A DNA stretch of 64,000 nt, from contig NBIV01000040.1 in assembly GCA_003194525.1 (NCBI GenBank), forward strand, positions 310,001 to 374,000, in the 5' to 3' direction. Under the pieces are notes generated by a model that was not told the DNA's origin, did not search any database, and worked only from the letters and a program-made list of their open reading frames with translations. The DNA is from Gracilariopsis chorda. Lineage: Eukaryota; Rhodophyta; Florideophyceae; Gracilariales; Gracilariaceae. Numbering within the stretch: position 1 is the first letter of the stretch; each line of letters opens with the position of its first letter. This document shows positions 12,030 through 24,527 of this stretch, piece by piece. Position numbers and translations under genes: made by a program.

Positions 12030-13920
12030 ATACTGGATTAGAGGTTCGCCCCCTCCACACCGTCAGGGGCGCGACCACCCGCAAAGCAGTAAGCCAAGGC
12101 ATCCGCCATCGCGGTGACATCATCCGAAACCTCGGCAGCCCTTAAACACGCTACGCATAGAAAGCGGGCAGTGACATCGCTTTCATTGACTGTACCATCG
12201 CTGGGTATTGAAGGCGCGGCGCTCGCCGTCGGAGAACTGGAAACGGGAGGCAGCCCATCGGGATATTCGTCTACGACCATGTCAGCAAAATCTAGTTCCA
12301 ATTCCACCGTCTCTTTGGGTTCGTTATCGACCATCAGATCATCCCCGCTATACGCGCGGTAGTAATCGTCGCAGTCGACGTTCCCAATCGGGTGGTCATC
12401 CAGCACATGCCAGGTTGCGTAGCGGAGTTCCCTCGCCTGCTCAGAGAAAATCTCCCGGAACACCAAGGTATTGAAGTAGATGACGTTCCCCGCAAGGGCG
12501 GGTTTTCTACCAATACCCGGACCACCAATACCGCCACCGCCGCCGTCAAGCCGACCCATTTTTTCCAGCGGGACCTCGCTACAGTCAATACTGTTCATCA
12601 AACCAAGTAACTGGAGTACTTCGTCATTGCTGGCAATAACCCCCAGGGGGACGCTGAGGTCCAGATTGCAAATAGCGGCCCGCACACGCGGTTCGATGAA
12701 CCACAGTCGATACTGGTCATAAACCTCTCCGAAGGTATACGCCGCAATGCGGGAAGCCCGCTCGGATACAATTACCGACCAACGCCCCGACTGGGGATCC
12801 TGAATCATAAAGGAACCGAGGTACGTGAGTGCCGGCGGAAGCTCAACGTAGCAGCCCCGGCAGGACTCATGGAACCTCCATCACGCGAGAAGTGCGTCGT
12901 ACCGACCGTCTTGGTGAGGCAGAGCAATCCGATCAATCTCCACGTTTTGATACCGGACAAAGTACCCGAATTGGGATCGCCAGCACCGTTCATAATGGAT
13001 GACGTTTTGGAGGAAGTTGGAACGGGACTGCCGGGAAAGGTACCAGAACTCAGCCCGAAGTATCCGTCGCTCCCAACACAGTGCTTCTTGCCACGCAGCG
13101 GGAAAGATCCTCCCCGCAAGGGTTTCTAGGCTGGCCAGGCATTCGCCGTAACCGATTTCACCGCGCGTGCAGAATAGGCTGACGTCGAAGCCTAAGCAAG
13201 TAGGCACCAGGAATTCGAAACGCGCTCCACTCTTCCGTTGATATGCAATCCGCACCACTGCCGCACGAGCCGCAGCCGCGGATTCTCCCGAGCTTCTTCG
13301 GATATGGTGCACCGGGATGGCGATTCGATTCCACTAGTCCCACGAAGAGGTGACGAGGCTGGGTAGATCCCCAGGCAAAGTACAGGAACCATCCGCGTAG
13401 GCCGTAACCAAATCCTAGTTGAGGGCAGCGATGGGATGGAACCAAGGCGCAAGCCGGAGCCGAGAAGCGTGACTCCGATTCATCGGATCTAATCCTAGAC
13501 GGGCTTTATAAGAATGCCAAGTCGCTGCCGGTATCAGTCTGGAAGGAGCCACCGCTGGTGGAATTTGGAACCAATGCTGGGACGCTGCACCAATGGTGGC
13601 CGGCTGTGCCGGAGTTTGCTTCCCTTGTGGCAAGGGTACCGACCGGAAACCGGTTGTGAAGGTCCCGACTGGAGTTGGTCTTGGAGGCTGGTTGTTGTTG
13701 TTCATATTCCCCTTCGAAAGATTGTGATCTGATTGAGTTGAGCAGGAGGAGGAGGAACGTGCACTTTTGGAAGGCTGGTTCGCTGCTTTTGCAAGAGGTT
13801 GTTTCTCTGAGGCAGAAGTTTGACCCGGTGACCCGGAGAAGTTTGAACTTTTATCACCCATTTTCCGCTGGGATTCGCCCCCATCACCGGTTGCTTTCCC
13901 GACTAAGGGTGGGGACAAAA
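12030..13920 (-). other. Antisense accessory region of element A
   Basis: Long frames on the strand opposite to gag-pol fill the space between the chromodomain and the 3' end. Several blocks resemble, in the same order and at similar spacing, the antisense region of element B: APWFHP (near 13,430 here), RIAI, ALCWERRILRAEFWYL against MLCWAQPLFRAEFRYI, and ASRIAAYTF against ATRIAVFTL. No known family was recognised. The proline/serine-rich N-terminal part (about 13,500-13,900) looks like a flexible head. The region is broken. It could encode a regulator or envelope-unrelated accessory protein; its function is unknown. Confidence 0.6.
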
Positions 13921-14174
13921 TTCACGCCAAATATTGCCACAATCGAACCCACAACTGGGGCAAATCCGTGCATCGGTAATGCCTCTAAGGAGGGTAAAAG
14001 CAACTCCCAAAGGAGATGTTTGGCACCACAGCTTTGCCTGCTCGAATGAAGGCATAATGTTAATGATACTGCTGATCACCAGCCCAAAATCTGTAGAAGA
14101 CGCTCCACGCCTCGTCGAGACATTTTTCAACCTATGTGAAAAGATTGCCAGCTAGGCGTTGGAGCACTAAGGGG

Positions 14175-15129
14175 TGTGGGGCAACGCCAAAGGCGTGGAA
14201 ATTGCGATGATGCTACTCAAAGGAGTGCGACGCGGTTACCGTGATGGTTCTACCATATATGAGTTGGACCCGTACGAGATGATGCCAATGGGATGGTTTA
14301 CTGTGTGATGTTTTACCTAGGAAGGTAGGAATCTAGAATGGATTGCAGCATCAGTGGATGCGTGTGCGCGTACGCGTGCGCATGTGCGTGTGCGTTTGGG
14401 ACAGCGCAACTCTGTAGTGTTATGTTCTACTTGGGTTGTGCCCTCATGGTGCCTGAAACTGGCCTGGCTACTTTTTTGAACCTGAGGAGGTTTGCACTAT
14501 TGTGGTTAATTATAATAACTCATTTGGCAGTGTACCTACTTAGGTGAATGCGACCTCGTCGTCGCGAGCACTAAGTGAAGTTAACTCGAGACATAGGTCA
14601 TTCATAGCTGTTAAGTTTGACCTGAGGTATCCGGCTCTGGATTTTGACGCAATTGCCCCGTGTACTACTCCTTGCAGAGGGTCACCTCATTCGGTTCGCT
14701 CAATTCAACCGCTCTGTAAGCATACAGATACTCTGTGTTGTAATTGTCGTGTGACATTTATCTACCGTGGGGCACTGGTATCGCCCATGTATTGGGCAGT
14801 TTGTCCGCTACATCCCGTGCATGTGCACCCTCCGTCAGATCTGTTTCCTCTTTCTGCACGACCAGCCGGGTGGTTTTCCTCCGCCTTCAGAAGGCACCCT
14901 TCACCGGGTATATTCTAAACCGCCGCATCGGGTGGCACACGGGTCTCTGGTTGTACCGTCTTTCTAGCTCCAGTTCACCTTTCTTCGTCCACCTCTGTGG
15001 TCAATCCGATGTACCTTCGGAGTTACGCCCGTATTACAGGTATACAGAGGGCTCTGTCGCTGGGTATGCCTCCACACGGAGCAAGGCCCCGGACACCTTG
15101 AATGTGACACCCATCCTTCGGGCACTACA
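14175..15129 (+). repeat. LTR at the A/B junction (5' LTR of element B)
   Basis: It starts TGTGGGGCAACGC and ends GCACTACA. It matches the LTR at 24528-25494 along its length, including a GT/GC-rich alternating tract at 14358-14398. It also stands where the 3' LTR of element A should be, directly after a purine tract of A. Confidence 0.8.
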
Positions 15130-15131
15130 AG

Positions 15132-15149
15132 TGGTCTCCCGAGCTAGAA
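15132..15149 (+). other. Probable primer-binding site of element B
   Basis: TGGTCTCCCGAG begins two bases after the 5' LTR. Its first eight bases are those found in the same place in element A, which suggests the same primer tRNA family; the tRNA itself was not identified. Confidence 0.55.
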
Positions 15150-15369
15150 AGGTTGAACGGTGCTTGGTTACTCACTAGAATAACCCTAATTGGTTCACTT
15201 CGAAAGAAGGAAGACTCACACTGAAATCGAAGAACTGGTGATCAGTTGGACCATCGTGTGCTGTTCCAGTGATCTTGGTGAAGATTTGTTGTGTGTTTGG
15301 TGCTTCGTTCTTCGAATATCTCGTAATTGAGCTTTTCAGTATTCTGAGTTGATTGGGTGGCCAATTGAG

Positions 15370-17590
15370 AAATGTCACCACCCTCTAATAATTCTCGTGC
15401 AGGATCGTCAGGCGTTTCTCAGCCTACTGCACAGCATTCGCGTGGTTCTACCGTCGAGAACTCACCTACTGATGAGGTCGTTCCGGATGTTCGGGTAGCA
15501 CCCTCTGTTTCTTCAGGTCCCCGAGAAGTCGCAATGGTTAATCAACCTGTGGTTGAGATAACTTTAGCAGTTATTCAGGGTCGCAATGTTGCTTCGGAGT
15601 TATCTCTGCTCGAGTCTTGCTTCGACATTCCCGCTGCGGCACAGGTGGAACTCTTGCAGACTGTAACCGAGCTTATGCGTAGGGTTGAAGACGCCCAGTT
15701 TCGGGATGTCTATAATGATCTACATCGTATGAGACGAGACTTCAATTCCATTTTGGAACATCTTGGTACACTTGAGTTTTCTTATGAAGGTTTATCAGGT
15801 ACTTAACGATGAAGTTAGTGCAGCAACAGTTCGAACTCACTCGCGTCTGTATATTCTTGAAGAAACAGTCTGTATGGATGAAGCTGTGGACATACGTGGT
15901 CAAGAAGAAGATGCATCGGTTGGTTCGATTCACCACTCGTGCGAACGAAGTCAGCGTAAATCCAGAAAGGGAGTTCGCATCCATTTGGATTCCTCAGGGT
16001 CAGACTCTGACAGTCACTCCAATAATTCGTCTTTGGATTCATCTGTTTCCGATATCGAGCATGGGAGATCTCGCACGATACGTTCTAAGGCCACGTACCA
16101 CACTCAAAGATTTATTCGCTCTCGCGAGAAGGGGGGGCGTCACCTTGGGCTTGAAGAGCTGACGCCGACGGATTTTCTTTTCAGGCAACTGTTATCGTGT
16201 CGATATTATAGCCTTAACGATTTATCGAATGATCGATGTTTACGAGGAATCGGAAAATTCGGGGACTATATCAAAAGAGTGAGTCTCATATTACGGAAGC
16301 GTTTTACTGGTGAAGACCCAATCTTGGGTCTTGAATTCCTCGCAAAGTTCGTTCAGGAGGCTGATATACTCTGAAAGAGTGAAGCAAAAAAACGTATGTC
16401 ACTCTACTGTACTTTCTGACCGGTATGGATGAAAATCAGTTCAATTCCGTTCGTGCATCCTCTTGTGCCTTGGAGTGTGAGGTAACCTGTTGGCCAGAAG
16501 CGGTTCAATACCTTTTCAGGTCTTACGCAACTGGTACTGGTATACAGGATGCGATATTCGCTTTGCGTGATACAAGACAGAAGCCTGGAAAGACCGAAAC
16601 GGTTTATTCGATACGTTCGAATAAGGAGTTTCACCGTTGCAGTAATATTTACTCCGCCCAGGAACGCTGTACCATGTTTGTTGATGGCCTTTAGGCTGCT
16701 ACCAGAGCATTGGTTACTCGCCATTGCGGAGAGAAACGGAGAGTTACCTACCTCGAATTGGTTCAACTTGCTCAAACCGTGGGAGATACTTATCGTGCTC
16801 GATATCCATCGAAAACTCGACCGTCGAGAGCTCATCATGTAGGAAGATCATGTTCGTTATCCCTATTGCACGATAGAACCGCAACCGGTGATAACGACAG
16901 GATCCACTTTGCTGAAAGTGATCCCGACTGGTTGGCAACTACGGATCTCCTGTCAACATCGACTCCGATCACGGATAGAGGCCCTGCGTGTTATGGAGGT
17001 GTTCGAGTTCTGGCCGCTCCACTCGCTTATGGGAACAACGGTATGCGTCACACCCGTCCGGGTTTAGAGGAAAAAATACAACGTCGGGTGGACAATCGAC
17101 CATCCGATGCTTCAGCGCAGCTGATATGTTTTATCTGCTACCTACATGGTCATGTTGCACTAATATGCACATTCCCTATCCAAGACAGGTTGAATATCAT
17201 CTCACAGTACAGAGGCCTCGCGCCTGCGGAGAAGACTCGTGTTAGGAGTGCGTCATATGAACAGCAAAAGGTCCTGCAAGCATACCTGCATCAGGTGTCA
17301 GCAGACGATGCGGTTTGTGCACCCAATCTTGGTAGCCAGATGGAAAACAGAGTACCTGGAAGTGGGGTTCAATCGGGATCCCCGGAAGTGGTTCAGCTAC
17401 CGAATCCGGTGCAACCCGCTTCGAAAAAACTAATCTCGGGAGTTTCCCCTTCGAAAGGGGCGGCTTTTGAGGCGAAGTTAAAAACGCCCGAGGCGGAACA
17501 GCTTCGCTCCACAGCTGTTAAAATGCTTACACGGATGATGGCTGAAACAGACGTTGAATCATATCAGTTAATGGTTCTACGTCGACCGTG
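15370..17590 (+). other. gag region of element B
   Basis: The capsid-type coding region resembles element A gag, with the FTGEDPI block near 16,305 and the VTCWPEAVQYL block near 16,480. A zinc knuckle CFICYLHGHVALIC (CX2CX4HX4C) lies near 17,128-17,170. The N-terminal part differs from A. The region is broken. Confidence 0.75.
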
Positions 17591-17629
17591 AGTACGTTCC
17601 CGTAATATCCGTATCCCGGATAGAATCTT

Positions 17630-19930
17630 GGTGATGGCCAAGAGAAACCAAAACGTTTATGTCGAACTTGGCCTCTCCACCCAGTCCATGGGTCGACAGT
17701 TGTCTGTTCTTGATAATGGAGCAGCCCTCAACTTAATCCACGCAGATTTGGTACCACCAACACTTCGCGGTAACATTCAATTTGAATCCACGATGGATAC
17801 CGCCGACGCGAATAACAACCAGCTGAAGACCTGTGAGTAGATATGTCTTGTGGTGAAATTTGGAACTAGTCTGGTACAACTGAACTTCATTGTATGCGAA
17901 AAGCTCGCACCACCACTAATTCTCGGTTGTGATTTCTGTGATTGCTTTGTTGAAGCTATTCGCCCTCGTGCGAAAACAGTGGAGATGGAAAACGGACCTA
18001 CCGTGCCGACTGTATGGAAACAGTTGAGACACGTTACGCGTAAGCGCATTCCGATACCTGCCGCACAGGAGATTACCGATAATAATCCGGTTTCCACGAA
18101 GTTTCGTATTTGCAAGTCCGTTGCAATACCACCAAAGTCACAGACCTGGGTTTCAGTTATTACCAAACACAGTGGTGTGCACGTCATTTAATCGTTACCT
18201 TCACTTTACGACAATCGTCAATTCACACTCGCGAATGGTGTTGTCTCGGTTGAAACCGACAAAACGTTTCAGGACTTTGTTGCTACCTTTGGCCAAACGA
18301 CCCAGTGGTTATACGAAAACCAAGTACTTGATTCCGTTTTTCCGCTCCATGCGAAATCGTTCGGACGAAGTTACCTGTTGCTGAGGTTCTCGTTATCGCA
18401 GAACCTAAGGAGGGGGAGAGTCCTGGCGAAGCCAAAATCGTGCAAGCAAAGACCGAATACTCGGATTCAGTACCATGGAACCCAGAACGGGTATTGCACC
18501 GCCCGGTTGTGAACAGAAGGACCCTATTGAGGAATTGGAAAACTTGGATTTTAGTCATGTCCTTGGGACACATCGCAAAAGATTGCGACATACGCTGCGG
18601 GAGTTTCCATCCATGTGGGATGGCTCCCTCGGAAAAATAGGAATAAAGGAACACTGTACTGATCTCCTTCCAGATACAAAGCCAATAGCACAACTACCAT
18701 ATCGGGCAGGCCCGAAAGCTCGGGAAGAAGAGAAATCTCAAGTCGAGAAGATGCTACGCGCTGGCGTGAAAGAACCCGCTCAATCTTCATGGGCTTCACC
18801 ATTCGTGGTAGTTCTGAAACCAATGGATTGTAGAGGTTCTGTATTGATCACCAACGTCTTAATGCGGTTACCGTCAAAGATGTTTATCCAATTCCCCGGT
18901 TGGACGAATACCCCGACTTACTTGGGAATGATACGCTGTTCACCGCCTTAGACGCCAACTGGGATTATTTGCAGGTTCCAATCCGAGAGGATGATCGCGA
19001 TAAAACCGCATTTGTGTGTCACCAAGGATTTTTTTCGGTTTACATGGATGCCGTTCGGCTTACTAATGCACCCGCTACGTTTCAACGTGCTATTGATATA
19101 TTGTTAGCTCGATTCAAGTGGGAAACCTGCTGTGTTTCCGACAAGGCGGATGACCACTTATCCCATGTATGCGATGTCATGCGTGTACTGTGCGACTCAG
19201 GAATAACTCTAAATTTGAAGAAATGCAAGTTCTTTACGAATTCTGTGAAATACCTTGGACATATCATTCGTCCTGGTCAGCTCTCTGCGGATGAAGTTCG
19301 AGTTAAATCGCTTAAGACTGCAACGCATCCGGTAACGCAGAGGGAACTAAGATCCTTCCTTGGATTGTGTAACGTATACTGACGTTTCATACCTGGTTCT
19401 CCGGAAATCGCAGCTTCTCTTAGCAGGCTCCTGACCAAAAGGCAACCGGTGTACTTGGCACCTTTTGATGACATGGAATCTACTGCTTTCTCAAAGCTTG
19501 TGGATGCTGTTACCTCACCACCAATCTTGGCCCTTCCCGAACTTGGGCTCCCCTATGAAGTGGAAACTGATGCCAGTGATAACCAGGTTGGTTGTGCACT
19601 GTTTCATATCACAGAAGATGGTGTAGGAATTCCTATCGGATTCTGGTCGAGAAGTTTAAACGTGCACAAATGTAACTACTCGGTTCCTGCGAAAGAGTGT
19701 CTTGTCGTTGTATGGGCATTGACAACGCTCTGTCCTTACCTTATGGGTACTTACTTTAAGGAATATACAGATCACGCGTGTCTCCGTTGGCTTATGGAGA
19801 TCACCGAACTCTCCGGTCGCTTGATGCGTTGGAGCTTACGCCTATTGGAGTTCAATTTCGATTTTTTACACAAGAAAGGATCCTCTAATGATCAAGCCGA
19901 TGCTATATCCCGACTGGGAACTAATGTAAA
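17630..19930 (+). other. Protease, RT and RNase H region of element B
   Basis: The protease-type blocks lie near 17,700-17,950 (including ILGCDFCDCFV). RT blocks run from about 18,740 (SSWASPFVVV) through FTALDANWDYLQVPI near 18,940 to FLGLCNVY near 19,360. RNase H follows with YEVETDASDNQVG near 19,555 and AKECLVVVWAL near 19,690. The order is the same as in element A. The region is broken. Confidence 0.8.
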
Positions 19931-20199
19931 AGCAGAACCGACAACGGATCTGGATATACCATGCTTCATGGTTGAAGACCTATATGGAAGTTCTGAAATC
20001 CTTTCGGATGATGTATGTGACGACATACTGTCTATGGAAAGCTCAAATCTCCCTGCTGGTTCATTTGCACCTATTGCTCTGGACGAGATGATCCGTGAAC
20101 CACACTTGGATTCGTTCTGCACGCAGATTCGAGTATGACTCAACGGAGTAGATCTAATACCGTTCGTGGTGAGTGATTAAAAATATCTGGTTAGATTGG

Positions 20200-21010
20200 T
20201 CGAATCAACACCACAAATTGTGGTATCGCACTCATTTCAATAGCGAGCGTTACATATATCCCACTATGTGAAGTTAAGAGCTCACCCTAGAGCTCAAAAG
20301 TTATTCCCATCCCTCAGAATAAGTTTCTACTGACCCGCTATGGCATTTGACTGCTATGTAGTTCGCTGTTCTTGTACGGAGTGTGCTGAGAACAACTTGA
20401 AGCTACGTAAGTACTCTAGGAAGCTAACGTTATTCCCAGGTCGGGCTCCACTGGAATTCGTCGCCATCGATGTACTTGGAGAGCTTATTTGAAGACCTCG
20501 AGGACACAAGTTCTTCCTTGCCATAGCCGATCGGTTTTCTAAACTGATACAGACAGTGCCATTGAAACGGATTGCTGTTAGTGCAGTGGCGCAAGCTTTT
20601 GTCAGTCAGTTGGTCTTCTTTTCCGGCCACCCGTTAATTTACTCTCAGATAATGGAGGCCAGTTCACTTCTAAGTCTTTCTAGGATGTCTGTCGAATCTT
20701 GGCGATCAAGGAATTGTTCAAAACGACAGATCCCCTCTAAAGAAATGGACAGGTACAACGATTTAATCGTACAATGCTTAATGCATTAAGATCCTATGTG
20801 GTGGATCACCCCAAGGAATGGGACTTATACACTGATGATATAACGTATTCCTACAATACCCATGTTCATCGGGTTACTTCGCTTTCACCTTTTGAGTTAA
20901 TCGTGTCCCGTATCCCACCACACGTGCTATCGAGGTACAACCGACTCTCTCAAAGAAGTCCTCGCCAGGTTTATACCGTGTATCGTGGAAACGATGGCTC
21001 ACAAAAATAG
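20200..21010 (+). other. Integrase region of element B
   Basis: Integrase blocks corresponding to those of element A are recognisable, including FVAIDVLG near 20,460, and LRSYVVDHPKEWDLY and TYSYNTHVHRVTSLSPFELI between about 20,785 and 20,910. The region is degraded. Confidence 0.65.
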
Positions 21011-22129
21011 TACCAATGGCTCGGAAAGCCATGGTGAAAGCTCAGGACGCCTAAAAGCGTAATTCCAATAGCAACGTTCATACACGTCTTCCAAAGGTTG
21101 CTACAAATGACTTTGTATTCGTATGCCAAGATTACTATTATCCTGGGAAGGAACATCGTCAAAAGCTCTTCCCAAATTGTGGATGAACCCTATCGAGTGG
21201 CATCTACTGATGCGAACACTGTTGTGTTGGATATTAACAATCAACAACCCGTTTAGCCTCGTGGTACTCAACGAAATCATCTGCAAGTACTCACTCGAGT
21301 AACACCCCCACCTGAGGTTCTTTCCGCTCCCACAGCTCTGGCTAAAGAGGGGCAGAGTGCTGGTAAAATCGCTGTCCATGTATCGCCGTCACTGGGAACT
21401 CCGCTCGCTGCATCCCGTCGCAACGCTGCATTGGCTCCAGAGGGAGGAACTTCTTCTAAGGAACCGAACCTTCGAGGTATAAGAGACGCTACGCTTCAAT
21501 GCGAAGAGAGTACCGTCACTAAGGATCAGACTACCCCATTGCGAAAAGACACTACTGGTAACACCAATGCTGTGGTTGAACCGTCATCTTCAACGAAGAA
21601 GGACAATCGCACTCGCGAAGTTGGAGAATCCACCGATAAGATGGTCTCCGCAGACGTATATGGGATTTTGTAAGGCGATTGCAACCTTAGTTGGTCGATC
21701 TCGTAGTGTAGAGAAGAAAGAAGCTCCATGAAATTACTGAAGTCATTTCCGAGAACTTCTTGGCACAAGTCATACCGTCATTGGTGAAATTGGACGAACA
21801 GGTCTACGCTGTGATACCCTTTCTGTTGGCAAATACGAAGAACCGGGTTACAGTGCCAGAGCATGCCGACGCTTGTGCACACGCCCTGTGGTGACCGTTC
21901 GAAATTGCAACACTATTTGGTGACGCACAGTACTTTTGTGGCTCTCGTGGGCTCGACCAAAACCAACCAGATGGTGGCAAAGGCACAGTGCTTGGTGAAC
22001 CGCCACCCTGGCGCAGTGATTGCAGTGTTTTAGTGACTCCGTAGCAACGGTACATCCGTATGGATGAGGAGAACTTCTCGAATCTCGGAGGCCACCGTTC
22101 CGCGCTACGCGTCATGGTGATGGATAACA

Positions 22130-22300
22130 CAGAATTGTATTCACAGGAGTTCGTCGTGGAACGTATGGTGCGTCATGAAACTAGCAAGAGAGTAATGCAG
22201 TTTCTCATCCGTTGGTATGGATATTCACCCGAGGAGGATACATGGGAAACCATCGAGAACCTCCCAAGGTCCAAGATTATATCTTATCACCCTAGGACCC
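22130..22300 (+). other. Chromodomain of element B
   Basis: A clear chromodomain can be read: YSQEFVVERMVRHE, FLIRWYGYSPEEDTWE and ENLPRSKI. It lies more than 1 kb beyond the integrase core, as in element A. In this family it is expected to contact modified histone H3. Confidence 0.8.
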
Positions 22301-22619
22301 GGTCGCCTCTCCCATCCACCTTGGATAATGCGCAAGTTGGATAACCACACTTGTTGGAATTGCGCAGGGCGTTGATACTACCGCCACGCAGTATGTGAAA
22401 GAAATCGAGGAGAGTGATAAGTTGAGAACTCTGATAGGGATGGAGGTTCCAGGAATATTTCCCTTTACTCATCAAATTGACGGTTTCACCGAATTAACGG
22501 TTTATGAAGATATGCCTCATGTTTATGAAGTATACGACGAAGAAGTGTAAAGCAAGAAGTGAGAAGAAAAAGTATAAAGGAAAAAGTTTGTTTACTCTGT
22601 GTTCAGAAAATCTACCATG

Positions 22620-24360
22620 AGGTGATCGAGTACAGCTAGGTTGCTACACTCCCAATGAGGGACCGGCATTACCTTTGTTTGACGCTCCTTGCGTATGCTG
22701 CGCTGCAAACGCTAGCAGCTGGCTTACGTCTTTCATACCAGGCAGAACTGCGATACCCAGACTCAACAGGTTAGCTCGTGTTTTCACGATTTCTGCGGAT
22801 ACTGCAGTTGGGGTCGAGCACTCTGCAGAGTTCCCAAATTCCAACCGGATGGTGCCGCAGCTCCTGTAGCGTACATTTCGGCAACGCAGTCACCCGAAGA
22901 GTTCACAATGGCCATGAGATCGGCGCCACCAAGCGCGTTCGCTTCATCATCCAACATCGGATCTTTGAGGTCAACCGGAGCATCATTGAAGACGAACCCT
23001 GTAAGGTGATCCTCAGGAATCAAGCGTGGGACGTTGTTTAACAATAACGCTTGAGCACGTGACGTGTCACACCTTTTGTACGGGTCGTAATAGATGAAAT
23101 CCTCAGCTCCTGGATGCTGACGACCCAGAGACCGGTCATAGGAAGAACGGTTACCCATTGCAAGATTACCGTACGACAAGGTGTTCCAGTTAACCTGATC
23201 AACCACATCTAGGATGTAATTCAGTTCATCCACGTTCTCTTCGGAACCGAGAAATGTGTGAAGATTCAGTGCTTGCATTACCTTTCGGAGGTACGGAGGT
23301 AGGCACCAAACCCTACAATGGTCATACGCTTCTCAAAGGGTGAAAACCGCAATGCGGGTAGCCCAACTGGCGAGTAATAACGACAAGTATCTAGACCTCG
23401 GATTGATGAGTATGCGGGACGCCCTGTACGTAAGACACGGAGGGAGTTCCAGGTAACACCCTTTGGGTACTTCAATACGAGACCACCAAGTTGGCAAGGG
23501 TACAAAACGCCCGTCGAAAGCCTGTGGCTGGTATCGTTCTGTTTCGATGTTCACGTATGGGATCAAGTATCGGTGACGGTATCGTGCTTTCCGCTCGAAC
23601 TGGATATAACAGGCCAGCCTGCAGAGTGTAATGACTTGCCGTATGTATCTGAACTCTGCTCGAAAAAGGGGCTGTGCCCAGCAGAGCATATCTGGTTCGA
23701 TACGAACGATACTCCTGTTAAACACCGCAGGGTCGAATGCAGCCAGTTGGTCTCCGTACGAGATTTTACCGTAGGTTCGGTATCTTGATAGGTCGAATCT
23801 ATACAGGTACGGTACTGGGCTCGCATTCCGCGCATGGCTTAACCATTTGTACGCAAGGTTCGTCATCTCTTCACAGTCCTTGTAAAAGGCTTCACGTTTG
23901 TGGTCATGGATCCTCAACAGATGCGGGTCGATCGCTATGCGACCTATCCAATCGGAGGATATGAATATGTCAATAGGTGACCCATCGGGTAAGAGGCCAC
24001 TAGTAAGGTACGAAGAGATCAACGCGTGATTTTGAACCACTTCGGGGTGAAACCACGGTGCTCTTGAGAAGAGATAACTATCCGGCAGGGGATTGCGTAT
24101 GGGGAGCGTATCCTTTGATACCCATCCAGAAGTACAGGTCGTCACCGGCATTGATTCTTCTGAATTCCAGGGCACGGCCAAGGGATCCAATGTGGGACCC
24201 GTCGGGTGTTGCGGCAACAGAGCCGAGGGAAAACCAGTCATTTGGTGTACGCTCGCCGGTAGAGGTTCAGAAGTACCAGCAGAGCTGGAGGCACCCCGGA
24301 GAGGGTTGGACGGAAAGTGCATTGGCATCCTTAGAGGAGTTTGTAGTTCGTATTCCAAAG
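22620..24360 (-). other. Antisense accessory region of element B
   Basis: Two long frames on the minus strand (about 22,780-23,280 and 23,330-24,360) cover most of the interval between the chromodomain and the 3' LTR. The product of the larger begins with a Pro/Ser-rich head and continues with APWFHPEVVQ, LLPDGSPIDIFISSDW, RFDLSRYRTYGK and MLCWAQPLFRAEF. The smaller includes EENVDELNYILDVV and EDHLTGFVFND. The same blocks occur in element A at 12,030-13,920, so the region belongs to the elements and is not a chance frame. No known domain was recognised. The region is broken. Confidence 0.65.
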
Positions 24361-24527
24361 TTATTACTCGAGTTCGAGTTTAGCGCTTCGGATATCTGGA
24401 GTGTATCGCCTGATTTGCGAGGAACCGGAATTTCGGAGGAACTCACGATGAGTCTGTTACTTAAGCAATTTGCCGCCTGCGAGTTCCTCTCAAAGAGTGC
24501 GGGAGCACTCGGCTAAGGAGGTGAAGA

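Larger units (their letters stand above)
2846..14174 (+). mobile_element. Element A: Ty3/gypsy chromodomain LTR retrotransposon, broken
   Basis: In order: 5' LTR (2846-4020), primer site, gag, aspartic protease, reverse transcriptase, RNase H, integrase, a long linker, a chromodomain, and a region coding on the opposite strand. The order protease-RT-RNase H-integrase-chromodomain is that of Ty3/gypsy chromoviruses. The element retains all domains but is broken, with roughly seven breaks. Its internal part ends in AAGGGG at 14174, where a type-A 3' LTR would be expected; instead a type-B LTR begins at 14175. Age cannot be read from a 5'/3' LTR pair, but the near-identical LTR array suggests recent activity or recent duplication. 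Confidence 0.85.
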
